Of a stretch of DNA of 64,000 nucleotides, positions 1-8,680 are shown one piece after another (within the stretch, counting starts at the first letter, position 1; each line of letters begins with the position of its first letter). Source of the stretch: Pantoea sp. WMus005 (GTDB lineage: Bacteria; Pseudomonadota; Gammaproteobacteria; Enterobacterales; Enterobacteriaceae); assembly GCF_013415305.1 (NCBI RefSeq), contig NZ_JACBXU010000003.1:186001-250000 (forward strand), given 5' to 3'. The position numbers were made by a program, and so were the translations under genes. Below the pieces are notes generated by a model. That model had not been told where the DNA came from. It worked only from the letters and a program-made list of their open reading frames with translations, and ran no database searches.

Positions 1-20
1 CTGTTCAGGAGAGACCAGAT

Positions 21-1199
21 ATGCCACAACGTATTGCCGTAATCGGTGCAGGCGTGCTGGGTTTAGCCGTCGCGCAGTCATTGTCGCGACGGGGCGCACA
101 GGTCACCGTCTTCGATAAAAACTATCCTGGCAGCGGAACCAGCCAGATCAGCTATGCCTGGGTCAATGCCAACGGCAAAGAACCCACCCGCTACCATGAT
201 CTTAACGCCCATGCGATAGACGAGCACAAGCGCTGGCAGGCCAGTCACCCGGCATCGCCCCGCTGGCTGCTGGAAACCGGCACGCTGGAGTGGGCAGCCG
301 ATGAAGCCTCCCTGCGCCAGCTGGCGCAGCGCGCAGCAAAGCTCACGACACTCGATTATCCCGTAGAGAAACGTAGCCGCGCCGCGCTGCTGGATGCACT
401 GCCCGAGTTGCGGCTTGATCCCCGCGTTCAGCACGCGTGGTTTTTCCCGTCGGAGTGTCTGCTTTATCCCAGCCTGTTTATCGCCTCTCTGCTGGCAGAC
501 CTGCGTGCCAGTGGCGGGCAGTTAGTCTGCAACAATGAAGTGACGACGCTGACTGAATCGGCTCAGGGTGTGCATATTACGCTGGCCAGTGGTGATGAAT
601 GGCGCGGCGATCAGCTGGTGCTGGCAACCGGCCGCTGGGCACCGGAACTGATAAGCCAGTGCGGGCTTGAACTGGCGATGACCGATGCGAACCGCGCCGA
701 TCCGGTTGCCTGCAGCTTTCTGGCCCAGACGCAGCCTCTGCCGGTTTCGCTCAAACACAATCTTATTACTCCGGAACTGAATGTGCGGCCAGATGGCGGC
801 GGCCGCCTGATGCTGCAGGCGCTGGATCTTGATCATCATGCCGATCCGGCGCGGCCGGTCTCGCCGGATGGATTGATCGGCAAAGAGATGCTGCGTCGAT
901 TGTATCGGCTGTTTAAAAACACGGAAGGCGCGAGAATTGAGCGGATTGAAACAGGACAGCGATCGCGTCCGGCAGATGGCTTGCCTGCATCAGGCTATAT
1001 CAGCGCATCATCACGCGTTTATCTGATGGTCAGCCATAGCGGCATGACCCTTGCCCCGTTGCTGGGCAGGCTGGTCGCTGAGGAGATGCTGAGCGGCACA
1101 GCGTCACCGATGCTGAGTGCGTTTGCACCGCATCGGTTGCTGCGTCCGCTCAGTGCGGCCGCTAAAGCCGCGCCCGCTTATCTTCCCGCGGCGCAGTAA
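21..1199 (+). CDS. FAD-dependent D-amino-acid dehydrogenase-like oxidoreductase (DadA/DAO family)
   Basis: A 392-residue flavoprotein of the DAO fold, expected to oxidise the C-N bond of an amino acid or amine to an imine. The N-terminus carries the Rossmann dinucleotide motif VIGAGVLGLAVA (about residues 7-18) followed by the acidic ribose-binding stretch VTVFDK. A second FAD-contact region near the C-terminus reads VYLMVSHSGMTLAPLLGRLVAEE, shown here only as a landmark. The ATG has an AGGAGA ribosome site 9 bases upstream. It converges on the aldehyde dehydrogenase 3 bases away, and the pair could act in sequence (amine or amino acid to aldehyde to acid), which is inference. The substrate cannot be told; DadA itself is usually longer, about 430 residues. 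Confidence 0.8.
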   Translation: MPQRIAVIGAGVLGLAVAQSLSRRGAQVTVFDKNYPGSGTSQISYAWVNANGKEPTRYHDLNAHAIDEHKRWQASHPASPRWLLETGTLEWAADEASLRQLAQRAAKLTTLDYPVEKRSRAALLDALPELRLDPRVQHAWFFPSECLLYPSLFIASLLADLRASGGQLVCNNEVTTLTESAQGVHITLASGDEWRGDQLVLATGRWAPELISQCGLELAMTDANRADPVACSFLAQTQPLPVSLKHNLITPELNVRPDGGGRLMLQALDLDHHADPARPVSPDGLIGKEMLRRLYRLFKNTEGARIERIETGQRSRPADGLPASGYISASSRVYLMVSHSGMTLAPLLGRLVAEEMLSGTASPMLSAFAPHRLLRPLSAAAKAAPAYLPAAQ

Positions 1200-1202
1200 G
1201 AA

Positions 1203-2573
1203 CTAGCGGCGATTCTTCCACACGGTCTGCACGTTACAGAATTCGTGCACACCAAAGTGCGACAGCTCACGGCCGTAGCCGCTTTTCTTCACACCACCAA
1301 TGGTAACGCGCGGATCGGACGCGCCGTTGCCATTGATAAACACCGCGCCAACTTCCAGCTGCAACGCCAGACGATCGGCAATCTCTTCGTTACCGCTCCA
1401 GACGGTGGCGCTGAGGCCGAATTCGCTGTCGTTGGCGATTTCCAGTGCATGCTGTGGATCCCGTGCCACGGCAATGGCGGCGACCGGACCAAACAGTTCC
1501 TGTCTGAATGCAGTCATATTGCTGGTGACATCCGCAAGGATGGTCGGCGCATAGTAGTTACCCTGCCCTGCCACTTTCTCGCCACCCAGCACCAGACGCG
1601 CACCTTCATTCAGCGTGGCTTTAACCTGTCCATCCAGTTCGTCACGCAGATCGGCGCGAGCCATTGGACCCAGGAAGGTCTTTTCATCCAGCGGATCGCC
1701 CATCGTGAGTGCCTGAACAGCTACCGTGAAGCGCTTCTCAAATTCTTCCGCGATGGGTGCTTCGATAATGAAGCGTTTAGCAGCCATACAGACCTGCCCG
1801 GTATTCTGGAAACGTCCAGTCACGGCGGACTTAACTGCTTCATCAAGATCGGCGTCCGCCAATACGATAAAGGGATCGGATCCACCCAGCTCCAGCACGG
1901 TTTTTTTCAGTGCTGCGCCTGCCTGTGCGGCAATGGCAGCGCCAGCCCGAACGCTGCCAGTAACAGCGACGGCCGCAATACGATCATCTTTGATAGCGAC
2001 TGAGACACCCTCGTTGTCAACGTTGATCAGGTTAAAACCACCCGTCGGCAGATCGGTTGCGCTGAACAGCTCAGCCATCAGTGTGGCGCTTCCCATGACG
2101 TTAGGCGCATGTTTCAGCAGATAGGTGTTACCCGCCAGCAACATGCTCACTGCGCCCCGCAGAACCTGCCACAGAGGGAAATTCCATGGCATCACAGCCA
2201 GGATTACACCAATGGGACGGAATCGCTGCCATGCATCGGCAATCTGAGTCGGCTGATCGGCCAGCATCGCAGGGCCATATTCCGCATACCAGTCGCATAA
2301 ATTCGCGCATTTCAGAACCTCAGCGCGGGCCTGTGCAATGGGTTTACCCATCTCCAGGGTAATCATGCGGGAGAGATCAGATTCGCGCTGCCGCAACTGC
2401 TCGCCGAGCTGACGCAATACGCGCACTCGATCAGCCATGCTGCTGTGTTGCCAGACTGCAAAAGCAGATGCGCTTGTTGCCAGCGTTTGTTTCAGCTCTG
2501 CAGGGTTCTGTAGTGAATAGCGTGCCAGAATTTCACCTGTTGCGGGGTTACGTGATAGGGCATGTTCAGTCAT
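1203..2573 (-). CDS. NAD(P)-dependent aldehyde dehydrogenase, succinate-semialdehyde dehydrogenase (Sad/YneI)-like
   Basis: A 456-residue ALDH superfamily enzyme that oxidises an aldehyde to a carboxylate with NAD(P)+. The catalytic Glu lies in VLELGGSDPF and the nucleophilic Cys in NTGQVCMAAKRF; the PWNFPLWQ cofactor-site motif is also present. Length and N-terminal sequence (SRNPATGEIL) fit the Sad/YneI branch rather than the longer GabD. A GAGGAAAA ribosome site precedes the ATG. It faces the flavoprotein at 21-1199 with almost no gap, so the two messages probably terminate over each other. The natural substrate is not shown by the sequence. Confidence 0.85.
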   Translation of the reverse strand: MTEHALSRNPATGEILARYSLQNPAELKQTLATSASAFAVWQHSSMADRVRVLRQLGEQLRQRESDLSRMITLEMGKPIAQARAEVLKCANLCDWYAEYGPAMLADQPTQIADAWQRFRPIGVILAVMPWNFPLWQVLRGAVSMLLAGNTYLLKHAPNVMGSATLMAELFSATDLPTGGFNLINVDNEGVSVAIKDDRIAAVAVTGSVRAGAAIAAQAGAALKKTVLELGGSDPFIVLADADLDEAVKSAVTGRFQNTGQVCMAAKRFIIEAPIAEEFEKRFTVAVQALTMGDPLDEKTFLGPMARADLRDELDGQVKATLNEGARLVLGGEKVAGQGNYYAPTILADVTSNMTAFRQELFGPVAAIAVARDPQHALEIANDSEFGLSATVWSGNEEIADRLALQLEVGAVFINGNGASDPRVTIGGVKKSGYGRELSHFGVHEFCNVQTVWKNRR

Positions 2574-2797
2574 TGTGCCGTTTTCCTCATTCTGTCAGTG
2601 ATAGTGAGACGATACGCGCTGTAGTTAATGATGGAAAATGAATAATAGTGAGGAAGTTGTTTATTAATTGAGAATCAAGGTTGTCAGGATTTGTTCAGGC
2701 TGACAAATTACAGGAAGCTTTCATGAGGCCTTTTTGCTGGCGGTTGATTCATCTGAAGATTACGTTCTGAAGGAGTTTTCCACTTATACAGTGACCA

Positions 2798-2853
2798 GAT
2801 CCTAATAAACGATCCTTAATAGATCATAGAGAGATCCTAAGAGATCCCCGATC
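2798..2853. promoter_or_regulatory. GATC (Dam) cluster of the replication origin
   Basis: Six GATC sites fall within 56 bases (starting at 2798, 2811, 2822, 2833, 2843 and 2850), most inside an AGATCC context. Such Dam-site arrays sit beside the iterons in P1-like and IncFIB-like origins, where they control strand opening and SeqA/Dam timing. Here the array is followed directly by five iterons and repA, so this is the probable opening region. An imperfect DnaA box (TCATCCACA, 3007-3015) lies between the iterons and repA. Confidence 0.7.
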
Positions 2854-2893
2854 GTCGCAGGCCACGCCCCACAAGGGCTGAAAGGGTGATCGT

Positions 2894-2994
2894 GTTCACT
2901 ATAATCAGTAAAGTGTTCACTGTAATCAGTACTTTATTCACTGTACCAGGTAGAATGTTCACTGTAAACAGTGCTAATGTTCACTGTAGTCAGA
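2894..2994 (+). repeat. Iteron block I: five direct repeats upstream of repA
   Basis: Five copies of a 16-base core, consensus GTTCACTGTAATCAGT, start at 2894, 2915, 2936, 2957 and 2979. They are spaced 21, 21, 21 and 22 bases, two helical turns, as expected for binding of the initiator on one face. The third copy is the most degenerate. The array ends about 40 bases before the repA start codon, so it can serve both as origin and as repA autoregulatory site. Confidence 0.9.
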
Positions 2995-3033
2995 AAACGA
3001 TCCCTTTCATCCACAGAATGAAGATCTTACGCC

Positions 3034-3963
3034 ATGGCAGATAAAGACAACGAAAACAAAGCGTTACTAGAACCTTTTCTGTCAGTGACAAAAAACAGTG
3101 GTGAAGTTATTCAGCTTCATCCCAACAAGAATAATACCGTTCAGCCCGTCGCATTAATGCGTCTCGGACTCTTTGTGCCGACCCTGAAATCGACTGCACG
3201 GGGTAAATCCGGTGCAATGGCCTCAACAGATGCGACGAAAGAGCTGAAGAACCTGACGCTGGTAAAAGCGGAGGGCTACGAAAAGATTACCATTACCGGC
3301 GCGCGGCTGGATATGGATAACGATTTCAAAACCTGGGCGGGCATTATTCAGTCGTTTTCCCGTTATCCGACTAAAGGCGATACGGTCACCCTGCCGTTTA
3401 TCGACTTTGTGAAGATGTGTGGCATTCCCTCTGCCAACTCTTCTGCCGCACTGCGTAAGCGCCTGGATGCTTCTCTGCGCCGTATTGCGACTAATACCCT
3501 CTCCTTTGAAGGCAACGGCAAGGCGTATCATACTCACCTGGTTCAGTCTGCCTATTACGACCGCGAAAAAGATATTGTCCGCATTCAGGCCGACCCTAAG
3601 CTTTTCGAACTCTACAACTTCGATCATAAGGTGCTGCTCCAGCTTCGTGCAATCTCACGCCTCAAGCGTAAAGAGTCTGCACAGGCGCTCTACACCTTCC
3701 TGGAGAGCCTGCCGACCAATCCGGCGCCTATCTCGCTGGCTCGCCTGCGTATGCGCCTCAATCTCGGCTCCAAGACCACCACGCAGAACCATGTGGTACG
3801 GCGCGCGATGGAGCAGCTGAAAGAGATCGGTTATCTGGATTACTCAGAAGTGAAGCGTGGACGCTCAGTCTTTTTCATCATCCACAGTCGTACGCCTAAG
3901 CTTGATGGTATCGGTAATCTGGAGAGCATCGATTCGCTGGATGAGATCGAGTTCGAGGATTAA
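3034..3963 (+). CDS. repA: IncFIB-type replication initiator RepA
   Basis: A 309-residue Rep_3/RepB-superfamily initiator that binds iterons and starts plasmid replication. The stretches [33 protein letters not shown] and [12 protein letters not shown] are recalled hallmarks of the RepFIB RepA group, and the C-terminal winged helix carries [16 protein letters not shown]. It lies between direct iterons upstream and both direct and inverted iterons downstream, the usual IncFIB plan. The ribosome site is weak, consistent with low expression. The upstream ATG at 3018 is out of frame and is not the start. Confidence is high for the family; incompatibility type cannot be fixed by eye. Confidence 0.95.
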   Translation: MADKDNENKALLEPFLSVTKNSGEVIQLHPNKNNTVQPVALMRLGLFVPTLKSTARGKSGAMASTDATKELKNLTLVKAEGYEKITITGARLDMDNDFKTWAGIIQSFSRYPTKGDTVTLPFIDFVKMCGIPSANSSAALRKRLDASLRRIATNTLSFEGNGKAYHTHLVQSAYYDREKDIVRIQADPKLFELYNFDHKVLLQLRAISRLKRKESAQALYTFLESLPTNPAPISLARLRMRLNLGSKTTTQNHVVRRAMEQLKEIGYLDYSEVKRGRSVFFIIHSRTPKLDGIGNLESIDSLDEIEFED

Positions 3964-3971
3964 CTCCCCGC

Positions 3972-5414
3972 GTTCACTGTAGTCAGCAATCCTGCGTTGC
4001 AGTGTCACTTTACTGAAAAAGTGACATTGCGGTGTTATGCCCATTCACTGTAATAAGTACTTCTCAGACATTCACTGCAATCAGTAACGTTCACTGTAAT
4101 CAGTGACTGTAGCGCTGTGATAAAGTCGTTTTCCTTCACCTGCAGATATTCTTTCGCCTGCTATAAGGCCTAGCCAGTAAGTGTGTGCTTACATACATAA
4201 TTGCTGGTGCTCAGTCTGATGTGGTTTGCTGATTACAGTGAATGTATAGATTACGTTTCCCAACGACGTCTTCTGCTGAATACAGTGAACACTACTGATT
4301 ATAGTGAATGTCAGTGCTCTGCCCTGTTCAGAGATCAATGCGGTTCGCTGTCTGAGCGCTGGGGCGTGTGACACTGTTACTGATTACAGTGAACGTTTGC
4401 TGGCTCCCATCGACATACCCTCTTCATTCCGACGTCTCAAAGGTCAGCCATATCGATTACTGATTACAGTGAACGTTGCGCTGTGACGCTCTGTTCAGGG
4501 GAGATGCCTTACTGATTACAGTGAACGCTCTGCTGACTACAGTGAATATTTACTGCGATATGGCGCAATGTAAGGTGTCTGATACTGATTACAGTGAACG
4601 TTATAGCGAAGCTGGTGAGTACATGGCGAATATGCAAAGGCTAATCCTGATGTGCCTGTGTCTTGCTGCTTGTATCAGGCTTGTCAGAGTCTGAATCAGC
4701 TGAACGGTCATTGTCTGATAGCGACAACTCGGACTCACTGTGGCGCAGAACAGAGCCTGATTATTCTACTGACTCCAGTGAATGTTTGTGGATTCACTCC
4801 TCATCTACTGACTACAGTGAACATTATCACCCGCCTGGTTTTACTGATTACAGTGAACGTTTATGGATACGTTATACTGCACTGAGCACCAGTCCCTGTA
4901 TTTAACAGACCGTAGTCTATTTTCTCATCTGTTCCCGATGCTTTCCTGAACGGATCAGTGTTAATCCGCATATCATTACTGACTATAGTGAACCTTTAAC
5001 CCGACCCGCTTCCTTATCATGATACTCCGTAAACATGACTACTGATTACAGTGAACGTTGCTTCAACGTGTACTGAACTGAGAAGCACTACTGATTATAG
5101 TGAATGTTTGAAGCAGAAAGAGATAGAAATCAGCGCTGCGCCCTGTGGCGCTTGCCTTAACACCCATTAATCCGACTATCTTTAACGCTGAGATCCTTCC
5201 CGTAAAATCACCAGATACCACTCTGACTTTGCTGATTACAGTGAACGATTGGTTCTCTCAACGTAGTCTCCTGAGTCCGTCTCCCCTGCTCTCTATCTGT
5301 ATCCCATTTGTCTGATCGTTTTTAAACCGGTCAACTGACTACAGTGAATGATCTGCTGATTACAGTGAATGTTAATCGCAAATTTTCTGCCTTAATTCTC
5401 CGTTTACAGTGAAT
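3972..5414. repeat. Iteron block II: 4 direct and about 18 inverted repeats between repA and parA
   Basis: Downstream of repA four direct copies start at 3972, 4043, 4070 and 4089. The orientation then flips to ACTGATTACAGTGAAC-type copies starting at 4229, 4275, 4294, 4379, 4459, 4511, 4532, 4584, 4768, 4807, 4843, 4978, 5041, 5090, 5231, 5334, 5354, and a weak one near 5399. Spacing is irregular (about 20 to over 180 bases), unlike block I, which suits a copy-number control (inc/handcuffing) locus rather than an origin. No credible gene lies in this 1.4 kb; the short open frames seen there are products of the repeats. Confidence 0.9.
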
Positions 5415-5483
5415 AATGTGATGAACCTCATCAAAACCCATGTGATTACATAGAAACGCAGATCATGTTGAGAGGATAAATTA

Positions 5484-5524
5484 TTGCCTCATGTGCAGGA
5501 TTTATGTATAAAGTCATAAATCCT
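5484..5524 (+). promoter_or_regulatory. parA promoter embedded in the ParA operator (parOP)
   Basis: A promoter TTGCCT (5484-5489), 17-base spacer, TATAAA (5507-5512) is overlaid by a perfect 10-base inverted repeat, AGGATTTATG (5497-5506) and CATAAATCCT (5515-5524), with an 8-base centre containing the -10 box. In P1, ParA represses its own operon by binding an inverted repeat at the promoter. The identical geometry here makes autoregulation the natural reading. Confidence 0.8.
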
Positions 5525-5541
5525 ACATGTTTGGAGCAACT

Positions 5542-6741
5542 ATGGCTAACGATGACAAGCAGGTGATGAAGGTTGCACAGCGTTCAGAACGCATGCTGTT
5601 AAGCCTCACTGACCAGATTCAGGCGCAAAAGCAGGAACTGCACGAAAATACTTACTATCAGGTCTATGCCAAGGCGGCGTTAGCTAAATTGCCGAAACTG
5701 ACACGAGCCAGTGTGGATTACGCAGTCAATGAGATGGAGGAGAGTGGCTATCAGTTTGATAAACGCGCCGCGGGTTCATCTGTTAAATATGCCATGTCGA
5801 TTCAGAATATTATCGATATCTATCATCACCGTGGCGTGCCGAAATATCGCGATCGTCACAGCGATGCCTATACCATTTTTGTCGGTAATCTTAAGGGCGG
5901 TGTCTCCAAAACGGTTTCAACCGTTTCACTTGCACATGCACTGCGTGCCCATCCTCATCTGCTGTTCGAAGATTTACGTGTTCTGGTTATTGACCTCGAT
6001 CCGCAGTCTTCAGCAACCATGTTTTTGAATCACGAGCGCTCAGTCGGTCTGGTAGAAGCAACGGCAGCGCAGGCCATGCTGCAGAATGTCTCCCGTGATG
6101 AGCTGGTAAACGAATTTATCGTTCCATCGATCATTCCGGGTGTGGATGTACTGCCCGCCTCGATTGATGATGCATTTATCGCCTCAAGCTGGGATCAGCT
6201 CTGCGCTGAGCACCTGCCACAACAGAATGTCCATGCTGTGCTGTACGACAACGTCATTGCCAAACTGAAAAAAGACTACGACTTCATTTTCATTGACAGC
6301 GGCCCGCATCTGGATGCTTTTCTGAAGAATGCGATTGCCGCTTCTGACCTGCTGATGACGCCAGTACCACCAGCTCAGGTCGATTTTCATTCGACGCTAA
6401 AATACCTGACACGCCTGCCCGAACTCATTGCGATTATCGAAGACTCTGGCGCAACGTGTCGCCTGCAGGGCAACATCGGCTTTATGTCCAAGCTCTCTAA
6501 TAAAGCTGACCACAAACTCTGCCATAGCCTGGCTAAAGAGATTTTTGGTGGTGACATGCTGGATGCAGCCCTTCCCCGCCTTGATGGTTTCGAACGTTGC
6601 GGCGAATCCTTTGATACGGTTATCTCCGCCAATCCTTCCACCTACGTCGGCAGCAGCGAAGCGTTAAAGAATGCACGATCCGCCGCAGAGGACTTTGCGA
6701 AAGCCGTCTTTGACCGTATCGAATTTATTCGCCTGAACTGA
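5542..6741 (+). CDS. parA: P1-type (Ia) plasmid partition ATPase ParA
   Basis: ParA binds ATP and nucleoid DNA to position the ParB-parS complex and also represses the par operon. The frame is open from 5527, but TTGGAG (5530-5535) is a ribosome site for the ATG at 5542, giving 399 residues, against about 398 for P1 ParA. An N-terminal HTH region (about 1-105) precedes the deviant Walker A KGGVSKT (118-124) and Walker B VLVIDLDPQSS. The stretches KAALAKLP, AGSSVKYAMSIQNIIDIY and KLSNKADHK closely match P1 ParA as I recall it. parB follows 7 bases downstream. Confidence 0.95.
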   Translation: MANDDKQVMKVAQRSERMLLSLTDQIQAQKQELHENTYYQVYAKAALAKLPKLTRASVDYAVNEMEESGYQFDKRAAGSSVKYAMSIQNIIDIYHHRGVPKYRDRHSDAYTIFVGNLKGGVSKTVSTVSLAHALRAHPHLLFEDLRVLVIDLDPQSSATMFLNHERSVGLVEATAAQAMLQNVSRDELVNEFIVPSIIPGVDVLPASIDDAFIASSWDQLCAEHLPQQNVHAVLYDNVIAKLKKDYDFIFIDSGPHLDAFLKNAIAASDLLMTPVPPAQVDFHSTLKYLTRLPELIAIIEDSGATCRLQGNIGFMSKLSNKADHKLCHSLAKEIFGGDMLDAALPRLDGFERCGESFDTVISANPSTYVGSSEALKNARSAAEDFAKAVFDRIEFIRLN

Positions 6742-6748
6742 GGTTTGT

Positions 6749-7720
6749 ATGAGCGCAAAAAGAATCACGATTGGCAGAACCTTCAGCCAGACTCCACTTG
6801 AAAATGATACGACTGACAGCCAACACAACCAGACCTTCGTTCTGGCAACGGGCAAGCGCGCCTTGTTTCGTTTTGAACGTATTGCTGCCAGTGAGGTTGA
6901 AAGCAAAACTTTTGTCACGATGGAAACCAATGGACGTGACCAGGCAGGTCTGACACCCGACTCACTGCGGGACATTATCCGCACCATCAAGCTGCAACAG
7001 TTCTTCCCGGCCATTGGCGTGATGCGCGAAGACCGCATTGAGATCCTCGACGGCTCACGTCGTCGTGCCGCCGCACTCTACTGTAAAACCGGATTGGACG
7101 TGCTGATTACCGATGCCGCCATCACACCTGATGAAGCCCGCAGACTGGCGCAGGATATTCAGACGGCCCGGGAACATAATCTGCGTGAAGTGGGCATGCG
7201 TCTGTTAACGCTAAAAGACGGTGGACTGTCACAGAAAGAGATTGCTGAGAACCAGGGTCTTTCCCAGGCAAAAGTGACGCGTGCCCTGCAGGCCGCCAGC
7301 GTGCCGGCAGAGTTAATCTCCCTCTTTCCTAATCACGCAGAGCTGACCTATCCCGATTACAAAGCGCTATTGCAGGCTGCTGACAAGTTGAATGAGTCTG
7401 GACAAAGCATTGAAGCGCTAATCCAATCCATATCCCGCGAAATTGATGTGGTCTGTGCCCGTGAAGGTCTGGCAGAGGACGAGCTAAAGAATCATATTCT
7501 GCGATTGATTCGGCAGGGTAGCCAGACGCTGATGAAGGTACCGGAGAAAGACAAAACGCAGGCAACTGCGCTTTGGTCTTTTGCCGATAAAGATCGCTTT
7601 GCCCGTAAAAAGGTGCGCGGACGTATGTTCAGTTATGAATTCAACCGGCAGTCGAAAGAGCTGCAGGAAGAGCTGGATAAAGTCATTGCGGAGACCCTTA
7701 AAAAATACCTCAACCGTTAA
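6749..7720 (+). CDS. parB: P1-type centromere-binding protein ParB
   Basis: A 323-residue ParB that loads on parS and stimulates ParA. N-terminal ParA-interaction region, then the ParB/Srx-like motif EILDGSRRRA, a helix-turn-helix GLSQKEIAENQGLSQAKVTR (about 159-178), and a C-terminal dimerisation and B-box-reading domain containing FARKKVRGRMFSYEF. These match the P1/P7 ParB class, which reads two kinds of DNA box (A heptamers by the HTH, B hexamers by the dimer domain). Both box types are present downstream at 7811-8265. A Rho-independent terminator follows. Confidence 0.95.
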   Translation: MSAKRITIGRTFSQTPLENDTTDSQHNQTFVLATGKRALFRFERIAASEVESKTFVTMETNGRDQAGLTPDSLRDIIRTIKLQQFFPAIGVMREDRIEILDGSRRRAAALYCKTGLDVLITDAAITPDEARRLAQDIQTAREHNLREVGMRLLTLKDGGLSQKEIAENQGLSQAKVTRALQAASVPAELISLFPNHAELTYPDYKALLQAADKLNESGQSIEALIQSISREIDVVCAREGLAEDELKNHILRLIRQGSQTLMKVPEKDKTQATALWSFADKDRFARKKVRGRMFSYEFNRQSKELQEELDKVIAETLKKYLNR

Positions 7721-7738
7721 CTTGTCACTATTCAAATC

Positions 7739-7770
7739 AGCCGGCGATGAACGCTGGCTTTTTTTTCTCT
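7739..7770 (+). terminator. Terminator of the parAB operon
   Basis: AGCCGGC (7739-7745), a 7-base loop and GCTGGCT (7753-7759; one G-T pair) followed by a T-rich run to 7770. It lies 18 bases after the parB stop. Confidence 0.8.
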
Positions 7771-7810
7771 TTTTTCAGCCAGGAATTACATACGCGGTAG
7801 CATGGGGCCG

Positions 7811-7831
7811 AATTTCAGGGTGAAATCGCCA
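7811..7831 (+). other. parS-like site: A-box pair plus B box
   Basis: ATTTCA, three bases, TGAAAT, overlapping the hexamer TCGCCA. This is the arrangement of the right arm of P1 parS (facing A boxes, then a B box). It sits 91 bases after parB, where P1 keeps its parS. A half-site TGAAATCGCCA recurs at 7908-7918. The bases from 7832 to 8182 otherwise show no gene. Confidence 0.75.
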
Positions 7832-8182
7832 GCCTCTTACGGGGTTAATTAATCATAAATTTATGATTAATAAGGATTATATCGACTATCCGGTGATGAA
7901 AGAACGATGAAATCGCCATTCAGCGAATCCTTGTCGCCAGATGCTGAAGCAGTCTTTAAACCGCTTACGTGCTGATGACAATAAGTCGCACGGTTCATCT
8001 GATGCCATCGCTGACACTTCGCTTAGCTGCAAGCCACCATTTAGCCGCCGCAATAATGCAAGGTAAAATTTTTTGCCGCTGGTTTATAAGTGACCAGTCC
8101 CTTCTGGATAACCTGCACTAACTGCGTGCATGCTTCAGACAGGCTGCAGCGCCCTATGAACACCCTGTCATGGAAAACACGT

Positions 8183-8265
8183 ACGCCAACGAAATTTCAT
8201 ATCTAAATTACTGTTTAATAATGTAATTAAAAAGAAATTTCAGGCTGAAATCGCCACGATTTAAG
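8183..8265 (+). other. parS: Complete P1-like parS centromere
   Basis: Left arm: ACGCCA (8183-8188, B-box-like, one mismatch to TCGCCA), three bases, then AAATTTCAT (A box). Right arm: ATTTCAGGCTGAAAT (8237-8251, facing A boxes) running into TCGCCA (8251-8256) and CGATTT. The spacing within each arm equals P1 parS as I remember it, including the CGCCACGATTT stretch. The 36 bases between arms are AT-rich, where P1 has its IHF bend; TATTAAACAGTAA on the minus strand is a two-mismatch IHF candidate. The TCGCCA hexamer suggests P1 rather than P7 specificity. Confidence 0.85.
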
Positions 8266-8387
8266 ATGTTTAAGCCCCCCGTTTTTTCTTCAGGGGGGAA
8301 TAAATACGATCAGAAAAGAAGCACAACTCACCTACAATCAGGCCGTGAATAGAGTGTGCAAGAAGATACTCAGAAAATATCCCTCAC

Positions 8388-8410
8388 TTATCCACAGAAA
8401 AAGTGGATAA
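8388..8410. promoter_or_regulatory. Facing DnaA boxes
   Basis: A perfect DnaA box TTATCCACA (8388-8396) and an inverted near-perfect partner AGTGGATAA (8402-8410) are 5 bases apart in AT-rich DNA. They may help the plasmid origin or be an auxiliary origin element. The flanks 8266-8387 and 8411-8680 show no gene; a degenerate iteron (CCACTGCAATCAGT) occurs near 8564-8577. Confidence 0.6.
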
Positions 8411-8680
8411 CTTTTTTCTCAGGATAAAAATTATTTTATGAAGACGGCTTAGACAGCGTGAAGCTTTGATGGAGAACGCTCTCAGGACCTTGTAATAGAA
8501 AGCCGCTTCCAGCGTGCTGGTTTTGTGGCATTGAGAGCGTCAGCTAAAAGGAGAAAGTGCCGACCACTGCAATCAGTAGACAAAACGTCTGGAAGCGAAT
8601 GCATGTACTTATGAACGATTTTTCAGACCGGATTGTGTGAATGAAGAAGAAAATCGGGCTCTGCCCGGTTTTGCCAGGAG

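Noticed and set aside
1245..2003. 252-codon plus-strand frame opposite the aldehyde dehydrogenase
   Set aside because: Shadow of a strongly supported gene; no ribosome site or family.
4476..4905. Open frames of 72-80 codons in the iteron field
   Set aside because: They contain repeated residues from the iterons (TDYSE/ITVN patterns), have no ribosome sites, and overlap each other in different frames.
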